From JBDHWG01 sp039810085 (lineage in GTDB: Bacteria; Chloroflexota; Anaerolineae; Epilineales; JAHCIE01), in assembly GCA_039810085.1 (NCBI GenBank), contig JBDHWG010000006.1, forward strand, positions 1 through 64,000: 64,000 nucleotides of DNA, in the 5' to 3' direction. This document shows, in pieces, positions 16,858 through 25,205 of this stretch. The notes under the pieces were generated by a model. That model was not told the origin of the DNA. It worked only from the letters and a program-made list of their open reading frames with translations, and searched no databases. Position numbers and translations under genes: made by a program. Each line of letters starts with the position of its first letter. The first letter of the stretch is position 1.

Positions 16858-16866
16858 TGGTATACT
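16858..16866 (+). promoter_or_regulatory. Extended -10 promoter for the ROK kinase
   Basis: TGGTATACT fits an extended -10 element (TGn plus TATACT). No -35 box is recognisable. It lies 57 bp before the preferred TTG start of the kinase. Confidence 0.4.
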
Positions 16867-16923
16867 CCGCCTGCAAGAGAAACCAGTACGCAATGACGCG
16901 TACGTGTGCATTGGGAGGCCGTC

Positions 16924-17889
16924 TTGAGCAGTCAACGATCTGTCATCGGCGTCGACCTTGGTGGAACCCAGATCCGTGCGGCTCGCCTCGATCCGGGCGA
17001 CTCCGCCTTGCGGGATCGCATCGGTCTTCTCACTCTGGCCGACGAAGGCCCCGACTGTGTGTTCGAGCGCATCGTGTCGGCGGTCGAGCAGGCCGCAGCC
17101 GCCGAGGGCTTGAAGAAGATAGAGACCATTGGTATTGGCGTCCCCGGCCCGTGTGACCCGAAAGCGGGCATCGTCTATGAGATGCCCAATATTCCCGGCT
17201 GGAACGACGTACCGCTACAGCTCATGCTGGAAGAACGGCTGCGCGTTCCGGTGCGGATTGGAAACGACGCGAACTTGGCGGCGCTGGGCGAGCACGCCTT
17301 TGGCGCTGGCCAAGGCATCGATGACCTGATTTATATTACCGTTAGTACGGGGATTGGGGGCGGGGTCATGACAGGCGGGCGGCTGCTGCTCGGCGTGAAT
17401 GGCCTGGCGGCTGAGATCGGCCATATCGTCGTCGATCCCAATGGCCCTGTCTGCAACTGCGGTGGTGTCGGCCACATCGAAGCCCTGGCGTCGGGAACGG
17501 CGATTGCTCGCATCGCCCGCTCGCGCGTCGCCGCCGAGCAGCCAACCCTTCTTCGGGCGATGGTAGATGGCGAGCTAGATCGAATCACGGCGCGCCACGT
17601 CAACGAGGCGGCCCAGCGTGGCGACCCGCTGTCGCGGGCTGTGCTGCGCGAGGCGGGCCACTACCTGGGGCTGGCGTTCATCACGTTCATCCATATCTTC
17701 AACCCGGCGCTCATTCTGCTTGGCGGTGGCGTTGCGAATTGCGGCGAGTACATCATGGAGCCGATCTGGCAGACGGTCACCGAAGGCGTGATGAACCCGG
17801 CCTATCTGCGCGGCCTGCGTATCGAGCGCGCCGCCCTGGCGGGCGATGTCGGGCTATGGGGCGCTGTCGCCCTTGCCAGCCACACGTAG
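16924..17889 (+). CDS. ROK-family sugar kinase (glucokinase-like)
   Basis: Phosphorylates a hexose using ATP. The ASKHA phosphate motif VIGVDLGGTQIRAARLD is at the N-terminus, followed by GNDANLAALGE, STGIGGGVMTGGRLL and AEIGHIVVDPNGPVCNCGGVGHIEALAS. The ROK zinc motif normally ends CGxxGCxE, but here the last Cys is replaced by His (GVGHIE), which could still bind metal. I place the start at TTG 16924, 5 bases after GGGAGG; a GTG at 16906 would lie upstream of that Shine-Dalgarno sequence. The 3' end overlaps the convergent transglutaminase gene by 36 bp. Confidence 0.87.
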   Translation: MSSQRSVIGVDLGGTQIRAARLDPGDSALRDRIGLLTLADEGPDCVFERIVSAVEQAAAAEGLKKIETIGIGVPGPCDPKAGIVYEMPNIPGWNDVPLQLMLEERLRVPVRIGNDANLAALGEHAFGAGQGIDDLIYITVSTGIGGGVMTGGRLLLGVNGLAAEIGHIVVDPNGPVCNCGGVGHIEALASGTAIARIARSRVAAEQPTLLRAMVDGELDRITARHVNEAAQRGDPLSRAVLREAGHYLGLAFITFIHIFNPALILLGGGVANCGEYIMEPIWQTVTEGVMNPAYLRGLRIERAALAGDVGLWGAVALASHT

Positions 17890-20166
17890 CCGATCCAGGA
17901 CAAACAGCCATAGGGCGCGATGGATACGCCTCGCGGCCTTGAACGCTGCGGTTTGCTCTGCGGCGCTCGGCGCGTTAGCGGCGTAGACCGCCTGGTTATA
18001 CGTCTTGCTCAAGTTCGCCAGAATAGTCGCGGCGGGTCCGCCGGTGAGCGACCACGGCCCGATCCGCGCGCTTCGCTGCGCTAACTCCCTGCCCAGCGTC
18101 TCGGCGTACTCCTGCGGCGTCTGGCCGGGTTCAGGGCCGTGACGCAAACGCGCCGCCTGGTCCACGACACCACGCCAGGCGGCATTGACGCGCTCCTCCG
18201 GCTTGATGCGGCTGTCCCGATAGCGCCCGTATAGCATAACACCCAGCATTGCGACAGCAGCCAGGCCCAGGACGCTCGCCAGGATAACCCCCAGCCCAGG
18301 ACGCGCTGGCTGTGCCACCTCCCGCAATTCGGCATCCGATGGCAGCTCTGTTGGGTCGAAAGCGCGGCCAGGCAACGGCTGGCTGGGCGTCGGCTCAAAC
18401 TCAACCCACCCGATGCCTGAGAAGTAGACCTCCGGCCAGGCGTGCCCCTGCTCCCCCGTAATCACATAGACATTCCGCTGATAGTCGAAGCTCCCGCCCG
18501 CGTAGCCCGTCGCCATCCGCGTCGGAACACCAGCGGCTCGGAGTAGGACGACCATCGCGGACGCGTCGTAGTCGCAGTAGCCGGCTTTCGAGTCGAACAG
18601 GAAGTAGTCCACGACGTCGCGCCCTGGCGGTGGCGCGGACACGTTCAGGTCATAGCGGAACGTGCGGATATAACGCTCGATGGCCGTGGCTTTATCGTAG
18701 TCGGTTGTTGCGCCCGCTGTGAGCGACTGCGCCAGGTCGCGCACGCGCTGGGGCAGATCGGGCGGTAGGGCCATATACTCCTCGCGGCGCTGCGGCGGCG
18801 CTTCCTTGAGTTGGTTGATGCTCACGAAGGGCAGCCGAGAGACGACACTATAGGTCTTGCTGGGCAGGCGGATGGCCGTCAGGTCGCCGTTGGGCTGCTC
18901 GACGCGGTCATAGGTCTGGTCGATGCCAATGAGCGAGTTGACGATGGGCGGCTCGGTGTCCCCAATAAGCGTATAGCGCTGGGTGAGGCGCGTGCCGTAC
19001 GGCAGGTCAGTCATCGTCGTGTCCAGGTCGCTGCCAAGCGTCCGCTGGTCAGCCTCTGAGCTAACCGCCCAGCCCCGCCCCGTGTAGACATCCCAGGCGT
19101 GGGTGCGGTAATAGTGCCTCACCTCCTCGCGGAAGTCGGGAACGGGTGGCGGGTCGTTGGTCTGTACCGTGAAGACGACAGATGCGGCGAGCTGTGGAGG
19201 TCCGCTGAGGGTCCGGCTGAGCGGAAGGTCGGCTAGGTCAACGCGTTCCTCCTCGTCGCTCCCTGGACGTTTCACGTCGCCCAGCACGCGCTTGGCGACC
19301 GTTCCAATAGCCTCGCGCGGCGCCACCGTCGCTTCCCAGGCGGCGTGGGCGGGACCATAAAGAATAGGTAGCGGCGTCGCCCAGGCGAGCAGCGGGATGA
19401 TGAGGATGAATGCAATCGTGGTGATGGTGACATCGATGTGAATCTCGTCTGAGTAGTCAGCGTGGGTGCGTGTCCAGCGCTGTGTCAGGCGGAGGAACCG
19501 CCCTTGCACCATCAAGGCCAGGGTCGCCGCCAGAAAGACGCCGTAATAGAAGCCGACATTTCGGGCAAAGACGAGGTGATTGGTGAGCAAAACGCCTAAT
19601 GGGAGCAGCGCAATGCCCGCGTAGTGCCAGCGGCGGAACGACCAGCCGGCCCAGAGGGAGACGAGCCAGACGGTGGCATAGGTCAGCCACATGAGCGGTA
19701 GCGTATCCGACGTTGACGTGGCCGAAGAAGGCTCCTGTAAGACGCTCCCGAATACCGTGAGCCGTGTCTCGAAGTTCGTTATGCGTGTCACGACGTCGGT
19801 GGCGAACGCCCTGGCCGGCGACTCCCCTGCCGCGCCGTGCATGAGCCAGCCGACAGTATCTCCCACTGCGCCTATCGCTGAGCTTGGCGAAGGTATGACC
19901 TCGCCGATCAGCAGGCCGATGAGAATGCCCCCCACGATTGCGGTAAGCGCAGTTACCCACGCTCGCCGTTCCACCTCCCCTAGCCGCAGGCCGAGCGCCA
20001 TTGCCAGGATAGAGAGGGGGAGTAGCCAGCCTGTACGCGGTAGCCAGCCGGCCGTGGCAATCGAGAGTGGCAGACAACCGATGGCGGTGGCGAGCAGGAG
20101 AGTAGGCCCCCAGCCTTCGCGGGGTCGTAGTTGGTGGACAAGATACAATATTATGTCGAGTGCCAT
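17854..20166 (-). CDS. TgpA-like membrane transglutaminase with DUF4129-type tail
   Basis: 770 residues. Several N-terminal membrane helices (to about residue 265) are followed by an extracytoplasmic domain and a transglutaminase-like core with Cys531 in KAGYCDYDASAM, His575 in GEQGHAWPEVYF and Glu591 in WVEFEPTP (usually Asp). A further membrane helix near 630 precedes a cytosolic DUF4129-like region. It follows the DUF58 gene on the same strand, the usual partner of these proteins, often with a MoxR ATPase, which is not seen here. The biological substrate is unknown, with envelope protein or peptide processing likely. Confidence 0.87.
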   Translation of the reverse strand: MALDIILYLVHQLRPREGWGPTLLLATAIGCLPLSIATAGWLPRTGWLLPLSILAMALGLRLGEVERRAWVTALTAIVGGILIGLLIGEVIPSPSSAIGAVGDTVGWLMHGAAGESPARAFATDVVTRITNFETRLTVFGSVLQEPSSATSTSDTLPLMWLTYATVWLVSLWAGWSFRRWHYAGIALLPLGVLLTNHLVFARNVGFYYGVFLAATLALMVQGRFLRLTQRWTRTHADYSDEIHIDVTITTIAFILIIPLLAWATPLPILYGPAHAAWEATVAPREAIGTVAKRVLGDVKRPGSDEEERVDLADLPLSRTLSGPPQLAASVVFTVQTNDPPPVPDFREEVRHYYRTHAWDVYTGRGWAVSSEADQRTLGSDLDTTMTDLPYGTRLTQRYTLIGDTEPPIVNSLIGIDQTYDRVEQPNGDLTAIRLPSKTYSVVSRLPFVSINQLKEAPPQRREEYMALPPDLPQRVRDLAQSLTAGATTDYDKATAIERYIRTFRYDLNVSAPPPGRDVVDYFLFDSKAGYCDYDASAMVVLLRAAGVPTRMATGYAGGSFDYQRNVYVITGEQGHAWPEVYFSGIGWVEFEPTPSQPLPGRAFDPTELPSDAELREVAQPARPGLGVILASVLGLAAVAMLGVMLYGRYRDSRIKPEERVNAAWRGVVDQAARLRHGPEPGQTPQEYAETLGRELAQRSARIGPWSLTGGPAATILANLSKTYNQAVYAANAPSAAEQTAAFKAARRIHRALWLFVLDRLRVAGKGDSAP

Positions 20167-20194
20167 AGGCTGGTTCGTTGCGTTTCTAGGTTTT

Positions 20195-20231
20195 ACCAGA
20201 TTTTCTGGTGTATAGTCTTCTATGACTATAC
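20195..20231. repeat. Two adjacent palindromes between DUF58 and TgpA genes
   Basis: accaga-ttt-tctggt (20195-20209) is followed immediately by gtatagtc-ttctat-gactatac (20210-20231), both perfect. They lie 29-65 bp upstream of the TgpA-like start, so they could form an operator. No T-tract follows on either strand, so a terminator is unlikely. Related sequence occurs near 38350. Confidence 0.5.
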
Positions 20232-20279
20232 GAAGGCAATCACACCCGATTTCTTATTGCCGTCGTGCCCCGAAGCCAG

Positions 20280-21566
20280 TTACTCGACTGGCCTTAGGAT
20301 AGCGCGGCCGGTCGCGCCCACGATGTACTCCTGCTGCCCTTGCCGCCGCCCCTGCTGCACGAGATCGAAACGATAACTTCGGTCGATGCGCGTCACGCCC
20401 ACGCCTAGCTCGGCGAGCTGCTGGCTTAAGATTGCCGCAGCGGTCGACGAGCCGGGACCGGCTGGCACGAAGGTCGAGCCATCCAAGAGGGCGACATGCA
20501 CAGCCATCCCGCGCCGCCGAAAGCCCGCCACTCGCCCCAGCCACGCCTCGCTCACCGATGGCGTCACCAGCACGATGCTTAGCCCGCGCCCGAAGCTCGA
20601 ACTGACACGACTCAGGAAGTCGTCGAGCGGCGCTCCCGGCGCCGCAGTTACCGTCGCCAGCTCACGCAGGATGCGCCAGAAATGCTCGCCCCCACGTCCC
20701 GGCGGGATCAGCGTCGGCCCCGCGCCCGACACGGCCAGCCCCACCGCTCGCCCGTCAGCCAGGAGCGTGTTCAACATGGACGAAGCGAACACAACCGCGT
20801 ACTCCTCGGTCGACTCCGCTCCTGCGCCCGCCTGCACGGCCGCGTCCAAATCAACCACGATCCACACGTCGCCGGCTGGCTCACGATCGAATTCCTTGAC
20901 GTAGAGCGCGTTGTGCTTGGCGCTCGTCGGCCAGTGGATGGTGCGCAGCTCGTCGCCTGGCGCGTAGTGGCGAACGCTCGCCACGTTGGTCGTCCACTCC
21001 AAGGCGCGGCGGCGCGTTCGGGCCGTCCCGGAAGCCGTCCCGCGCGGTAATTCGAGGCGGGGTAGGCGCGCGACAGGTGGATAAACGATGAACTGCTCGA
21101 CGGCCGCGTCCTGGCACGTCGCCTCGAAAAACCCGAACGGGTCGCCCCAGCGCAAGGTCATGGGACCGAGTTGGTAAAGCCCGCGCCGCCGCGCGACGAG
21201 ATCAATCGTCCAGCGTTTCATGTTGTGCGGCGGCAGCGCCTCGACGCGGCGCGCCGTGTAGCCCGGCAGCGTCGAGGCGTCGTCGATCTCGACCCACAGC
21301 AGCGGAAATGCGCTGTCATTCGTTAGCTCGAAGTATTCCTCGACGCGGTCCCCCACCGACGCCCAGCCGTACCGCCGCGTGCGTGTAATCGCCAACGTGC
21401 GGCCGATGGCCGAGGTATACCAGTAGGAGAGACCTATGACGGCGGCGAGGGTCAGCAAAAGCATCCGCCACGCCAGGCCCGGATCGAAAATCTCCATCAC
21501 CAGCGCCAGGCCCAGCACGCCGAGAGCGAGCCAGGACATCGGGCGCGGTCGGGTCGGCACATTCAT
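20280..21566 (-). CDS. DUF58 family protein (vWA-like)
   Basis: About 428 residues from the ATG at 21566. The longer in-frame extension is translated from an intergenic repeat (the NAKAQRRKG-type peptide) and is rejected. Two N-terminal membrane helices are followed by the DUF58 signature SVRHYAPGDELRTIHWPTSAKHNALYVKEFDREP and a vWA-like segment beginning VWIVVDLDAAV. It is the upstream partner of the TgpA-like transglutaminase, and the two are usually associated in bacterial genomes. The role is unknown, with membrane or envelope assembly proposed by context. Confidence 0.85.
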   Translation of the reverse strand: MNVPTRPRPMSWLALGVLGLALVMEIFDPGLAWRMLLLTLAAVIGLSYWYTSAIGRTLAITRTRRYGWASVGDRVEEYFELTNDSAFPLLWVEIDDASTLPGYTARRVEALPPHNMKRWTIDLVARRRGLYQLGPMTLRWGDPFGFFEATCQDAAVEQFIVYPPVARLPRLELPRGTASGTARTRRRALEWTTNVASVRHYAPGDELRTIHWPTSAKHNALYVKEFDREPAGDVWIVVDLDAAVQAGAGAESTEEYAVVFASSMLNTLLADGRAVGLAVSGAGPTLIPPGRGGEHFWRILRELATVTAAPGAPLDDFLSRVSSSFGRGLSIVLVTPSVSEAWLGRVAGFRRRGMAVHVALLDGSTFVPAGPGSSTAAAILSQQLAELGVGVTRIDRSYRFDLVQQGRRQGQQEYIVGATGRAILRPVE

Positions 21567-21603
21567 ATTTGCTGCCCCATTGGTAGCCCACGAATCTCGA
21601 AAT

Positions 21604-21686
21604 TGGCAACGCAGAGACGCGGCAGCGCAGAGAAAGACAACAGGATCGGTCTTTCCTCCTTTGCGCCTTTGCGCCTTTGCGTTACC
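21604..21686. repeat. GCAGAGACGC / GCGCAAAGG intergenic repeat, copy 1
   Basis: Read on the minus strand the element begins with aacgcaaa and tandem ggcgcaaa units. It ends in the roughly complementary ctctgcgctgccgcgtctctgcgttgcc, with a variable centre. It occupies the gap between miaA and the DUF58 gene. A second copy with the same arms lies at 59921-59990. It does not encode a protein. Confidence 0.7.
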
Positions 21687-21693
21687 TTTCTCT

Positions 21694-22638
21694 TCAAGGT
21701 GTTGCTTCCCTAAGAAACGCGGCAACCAGGCGCATTGATTGAGGCAGCATGTCAGCAGCCGCATCGAGCCAGTGGATGCGCGGGTCGGCCTTGCGGAACC
21801 ACGCCGATTGGTGGCGGATGAAACGGCGGGTGTTGCGCTTCATGGCGCTCACAACGTCCTCGATGGTTGCCTGGCCGTGTAGGAGCGGTTCAAACTCGGC
21901 GTAGCCCAGCGCCGACATGGCCGGCAGGTCGAAGCCATAGCCTTGCGCGATAAGCCCTCGCACCTCCGCCTCCAGCCCCGCCGCAATCATTGCGTCGATC
22001 CGGGCATCCACCCGGGCGTAGAGCGTCGGACGGTCGAGAGCGAGGCCCAGGATGAGCGTGCGGTACGGCGGCGGGTTCTTGGTCTGGAGCGCGGAAATCG
22101 GGCGGCCGGTCGTGTAGTACACCTCCAACGCACGCACGACGCGGCGAACATTGCGCGGGTCGATACGCTCTGCCGCGAGGGGATCGACGGCGCGGAGCTT
22201 AGCGTGGAACGCCTCGACACCCTGAGCTTCCGCCTCGGCATACAGGCGCACCCGCAGCGCCTCATCTGGCGGCGCCTGCGGCACATCCCAGCCTTCCAAG
22301 AAGCCCCACACGTACTGCCCCGTCCCGCCGACGAGGAAGGGCAGACGGCCGCGCGCGTGAATGTCGTCAATGGCGGCAGTTGCCAGCGTCCGGAACTGCG
22401 CCAGCGAGATGCTTTCGTTCGGGTCCGCGATGTCGATGAGATGGTGCGGGACCAGCGCCTGCTCCTCCGACGAGGATTTCGCCGTGCCGATGTCCATGCC
22501 TCGGTAGAACTGGCGCGAGTCGGCCGACACAATCTCACCGTCGAAGCGCCGCGCCAGCGCGACGGCCAGGGCGGTTTTGCCGATTCCGGTTGCGCCAACA
22601 ATGACGATGAGAGGTCGACTCGCAAGAAGTGTGCTCAT
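21694..22638 (-). CDS. miaA: tRNA dimethylallyltransferase
   Basis: Transfers a dimethylallyl group to A37 of tRNAs reading UNN codons. P-loop VGATGIGKTALAVALA at the N-terminus, then IVSADSRQFYRGMDIGTAK, FLVGGTGQYVWGFLEGW, and RNVRRVVRALEVYYTTGRPIS, all diagnostic for MiaA. The length of 314 residues is typical. The ATG at 22638 gives the standard N-terminus; the 14-residue upstream extension overlaps a strong hairpin and is unlikely. Confidence 0.94.
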   Translation of the reverse strand: MSTLLASRPLIVIVGATGIGKTALAVALARRFDGEIVSADSRQFYRGMDIGTAKSSSEEQALVPHHLIDIADPNESISLAQFRTLATAAIDDIHARGRLPFLVGGTGQYVWGFLEGWDVPQAPPDEALRVRLYAEAEAQGVEAFHAKLRAVDPLAAERIDPRNVRRVVRALEVYYTTGRPISALQTKNPPPYRTLILGLALDRPTLYARVDARIDAMIAAGLEAEVRGLIAQGYGFDLPAMSALGYAEFEPLLHGQATIEDVVSAMKRNTRRFIRHQSAWFRKADPRIHWLDAAADMLPQSMRLVAAFLREATP

Positions 22639-22653
22639 CCTACGACCAAAATG

Positions 22654-22692
22654 AACGCGTGATGGGTGTATCGACGTCACCCATCACGCGTT
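22654..22692 (-). terminator. 15-bp perfect hairpin upstream of miaA
   Basis: aacgcgtgatgggtg and its exact reverse complement flank a 9-base loop. It lies 50 bp downstream of the 22742-23434 gene stop. Only a weak T-rich run (cattttgg) follows on the minus strand, so termination is likely but a regulatory or Rho-independent role is not certain. Confidence 0.5.
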
Positions 22693-22741
22693 GTGCATCA
22701 CCATGTTGACCTTGTAGTGGAGCGCCAGCCAGGGCGCAACC

Positions 22742-23434
22742 CTAAGCGAAGGACAGCGAGCGCACGAGCTGGATCAGGCTGTAGTGCAGCACGATGTACG
22801 TTCGCTTCATTTCGTCCAAGTTGATGTCGTCGAGCCTGGCGACGTGCTGTGACTGCTTTACCACCGTCTTCTGCGCCCGCGCCAGCAGCCAGTTATAACG
22901 CGTGACGGCGATACCGGGCTGCAATGGCTCTCCAGGCATCACCTTGGCGATAGGCTCCCAGTCGGCGCGCATCTGGGCGCTGTAGGCGCGCAGGTGGTCC
23001 AGGTCGCTCAGCTTCTTGCCAAGCAGCCGAATCTGGGTCGCCGCCATGAGTTGCCCCGTTACCACCGCCAGATCGGACCACACCATGTCACCGGGGTCGC
23101 CCCCATCGGCGCGCGCTCCTTCAAGCCAGGCCATCTCCGGCCCGAGATCCGCCGAGGCCGTCTTCAGCCGCGTCTGGACGCCCTCGGCGACATCACTCCT
23201 CGCAACTTTTGCCGTTGGCGTTGCCATCGCCTGCTTCAACGTTGCAGTATGCAGCCCGGCCCATTGGCGCGCGACCGGCGCCAGCGGTGACTTCGGTATC
23301 GTCACGCCTTCCAGGTTTGTGGCGATGGCCCAGGGCCATGAAGCCGGAACGCTGAAGACCAGCGGCTCCAGAAAATTCTCAGCGTCTAGCTGATTGACAT
23401 CGGGCACAGGTGTTGGGGCCGGCTGATCCGCCAT
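22742..23434 (-). CDS. Hypothetical protein
   Basis: 230 residues that I do not recognise. There is a Pro-rich N-terminus (ADQPAPTPVPDV) and no signal peptide or membrane helix. The body is Ala/Leu-rich and probably helical, with the segment RLDDINLDEMKRTYIVLHYSLIQLVRSL at the end. Codon use and GC-rich third positions match neighbours, so it is likely a real gene. It is transcribed toward miaA and is separated by a strong hairpin. No function can be assigned from context. Confidence 0.6.
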   Translation of the reverse strand: MADQPAPTPVPDVNQLDAENFLEPLVFSVPASWPWAIATNLEGVTIPKSPLAPVARQWAGLHTATLKQAMATPTAKVARSDVAEGVQTRLKTASADLGPEMAWLEGARADGGDPGDMVWSDLAVVTGQLMAATQIRLLGKKLSDLDHLRAYSAQMRADWEPIAKVMPGEPLQPGIAVTRYNWLLARAQKTVVKQSQHVARLDDINLDEMKRTYIVLHYSLIQLVRSLSFA

Positions 23435-23515
23435 ACGGAGTTAGCTCCTTGTCGGGCATGTCGTGGTCGGCCCCATGATACACCTACTTGCCCGAAGATG
23501 CAAGGGGGAATCCGC

Positions 23516-24364
23516 TCAAGCCGCGTGCTCGTGGGCTGCGTGCCCCTCATGCCCATGCGGGTGGCTGTGTACCAGCTCACCGTGGCGGTGGGAGTGCTCG
23601 TGGATGAGGTTACACTGCAAGAGGAGCGCGTGGTTGGACAGAATCTCGGCCGGCGTTCCCTCGGCCACAATCTTGTGGGTTTCGTCGAACACGTAGACCC
23701 GGTCAGCGATGATGGACACGATATCCAGGTCGTGCGTCGCGGTGATGAACGTCTCGCCCACCGTCGAGCGCTCCAGGATGAAGTCAATGAGCCAGCTCTG
23801 GCTGCGCGGGTCCAGGCCCGTGGTCGGCTCGTCCAGCAACCAGACATCCGGCCCAAGCGACAGGACCGAGGCCAGGGCGACGCGCCGCTTCTCGCCGCCG
23901 CTCAAGCGGTGGGGCGTGCGCTCGGCCAAGTGCTCGATGCGTAGAGTCGCCAATGCCTTCGCCACGCGCGCGCGTACTTCATCGTCCGGAATATCGAGCT
24001 GCAGCGGGGCGAACGCGACTTCCTCCCAGACCGTCGGCGAGAACAACTGCACGTCGGTGTCCTGGAATACCAGGCTGACGGCGCGGCGAAAAGCGAAGGA
24101 GAAGTCGTCGCTGTTGAACACCGTCTCGGACAGCGGCGTGCCGCGATAGCGAACCGCGCCCGACGTGGGAAAGTACAGCCCGTCGAGCAGCTTGAGAAGG
24201 GTACTCTTGCCGCTGCCGTTGGAGCCAAGGATGGCGATTTTCTCACCGGCTGTGATGCGTAGCGAGACACCGTCCAGGGCTGGCTGCCGCCCGTCATAGC
24301 TGAAGTGAACGTTGTCCACCTCGAACAGCGCCGGCGCAGACCCGTTCTGCCGCATACCTACCAT
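23516..24364 (-). CDS. cbiO: Nickel/cobalt ECF transporter ATPase with His-rich tail
   Basis: 282 residues. Walker A LGSNGSGKST, Q-loop VFQDTDVQLF (the ECF-specific variant), signature LSGGEKRR, Walker B VWLLDEPTTGLDPRS and switch His in TATHDLD. The last 28 or so residues, starting HEHSHRHGEL, hold about ten histidines and could buffer or sense Ni/Co. It is the final gene of the fur-cbiM-cbiQ-cbiO operon, 12 bp after cbiQ. Nickel versus cobalt cannot be settled from sequence. Confidence 0.92.
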   Translation of the reverse strand: MVGMRQNGSAPALFEVDNVHFSYDGRQPALDGVSLRITAGEKIAILGSNGSGKSTLLKLLDGLYFPTSGAVRYRGTPLSETVFNSDDFSFAFRRAVSLVFQDTDVQLFSPTVWEEVAFAPLQLDIPDDEVRARVAKALATLRIEHLAERTPHRLSGGEKRRVALASVLSLGPDVWLLDEPTTGLDPRSQSWLIDFILERSTVGETFITATHDLDIVSIIADRVYVFDETHKIVAEGTPAEILSNHALLLQCNLIHEHSHRHGELVHSHPHGHEGHAAHEHAA

Positions 24365-24376
24365 AGTCTCTCCTCC

Positions 24377-25204
24377 TTATCGCCCGCCGAGAATCACGGC
24401 GACAACGGCCAGGGTCACAAGACCAGCGGCCCACGCCCAATCGCGCGGCTTCATTTGGAACTGATCCAGCGTGCGCGGGCGGCCGCGATAGCCGCGCGAC
24501 AGCATTGCAAAGTAGACTTCCTGGCTCATGTCATAGGACTTGCCCAGGAGGTTCCCCATCGTGTTTGTCACGACGCGCCGCTGGTCGGCCGCCTTCATGC
24601 GCCCCACCACACGGCTCTGGCGCGCCAGGAACATGTCGCTCGAGGTGCGCAGCAGCAGGTAGATGTAGCGGTAGGTCATGCCGAGCACAAGCAGGAACAG
24701 TGTCGGGACTTTGAGCACGTTCAAGGCGCGCAAAAGCGTGGCCCAGGGCGTCACCAGCACGAGCAGCACAGCCAGCGACACCGAGGTTCCCACACGCAAA
24801 ATCAAGAACGCTGCCGCCCGCGCGCCCTGCTCCGTAATGGCGATGTAGGGTGAGTTGGACAGGACGAGCAGCGGGTTGCCCGGAGTGACGAAGTTGAACA
24901 GCACCGGAATCGCAACCATGCCGGTGAAGAACGGCAACGCCAGCCAGACGCGCTTGACGAAGCGATCCAACGGCACGCGCGAAATCCAGGCCAGAATCAA
25001 GGTCAGGCAGTATAGGCTGACGAGGACCCACAGATTGTGAACGAACGACACGGCCAGCAGAAGCGCCAGGAAGCCGATGAGCTTCACCCGCGGGTCGAGG
25101 GATTGCAGCGCGCCCGGCTCGCGGGCGATTTCCTCGGCGAAGAGCGACTGTTCCAGGGACTCGGTGACGCCGGCCAGCGTTCGCTCGACGACAGAACGCG
25201 CCAT
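24377..25204 (-). CDS. cbiQ: Nickel/cobalt ECF transporter T component
   Basis: 275 residues with about five or six membrane helices. It has DPRVKLIGFLALLLAVS at about 37-53, the coupling region with QSRVVGRMKAADQRRVV, and the conserved AMLSRGYRGRPRT motif that contacts the ATPase. It starts 1 bp before the cbiM stop region ends, so translational coupling is likely. It forms the scaffold between CbiM and CbiO. Confidence 0.92.
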   Translation of the reverse strand: MARSVVERTLAGVTESLEQSLFAEEIAREPGALQSLDPRVKLIGFLALLLAVSFVHNLWVLVSLYCLTLILAWISRVPLDRFVKRVWLALPFFTGMVAIPVLFNFVTPGNPLLVLSNSPYIAITEQGARAAAFLILRVGTSVSLAVLLVLVTPWATLLRALNVLKVPTLFLLVLGMTYRYIYLLLRTSSDMFLARQSRVVGRMKAADQRRVVTNTMGNLLGKSYDMSQEVYFAMLSRGYRGRPRTLDQFQMKPRDWAWAAGLVTLAVVAVILGGR

Positions 25205-25205
25205 G

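Noticed and set aside
21567..21764. Protein sequence rich in KAQRRKG upstream of the DUF58 start
   Set aside because: It is a translation of the intergenic repeat, not a conserved protein.
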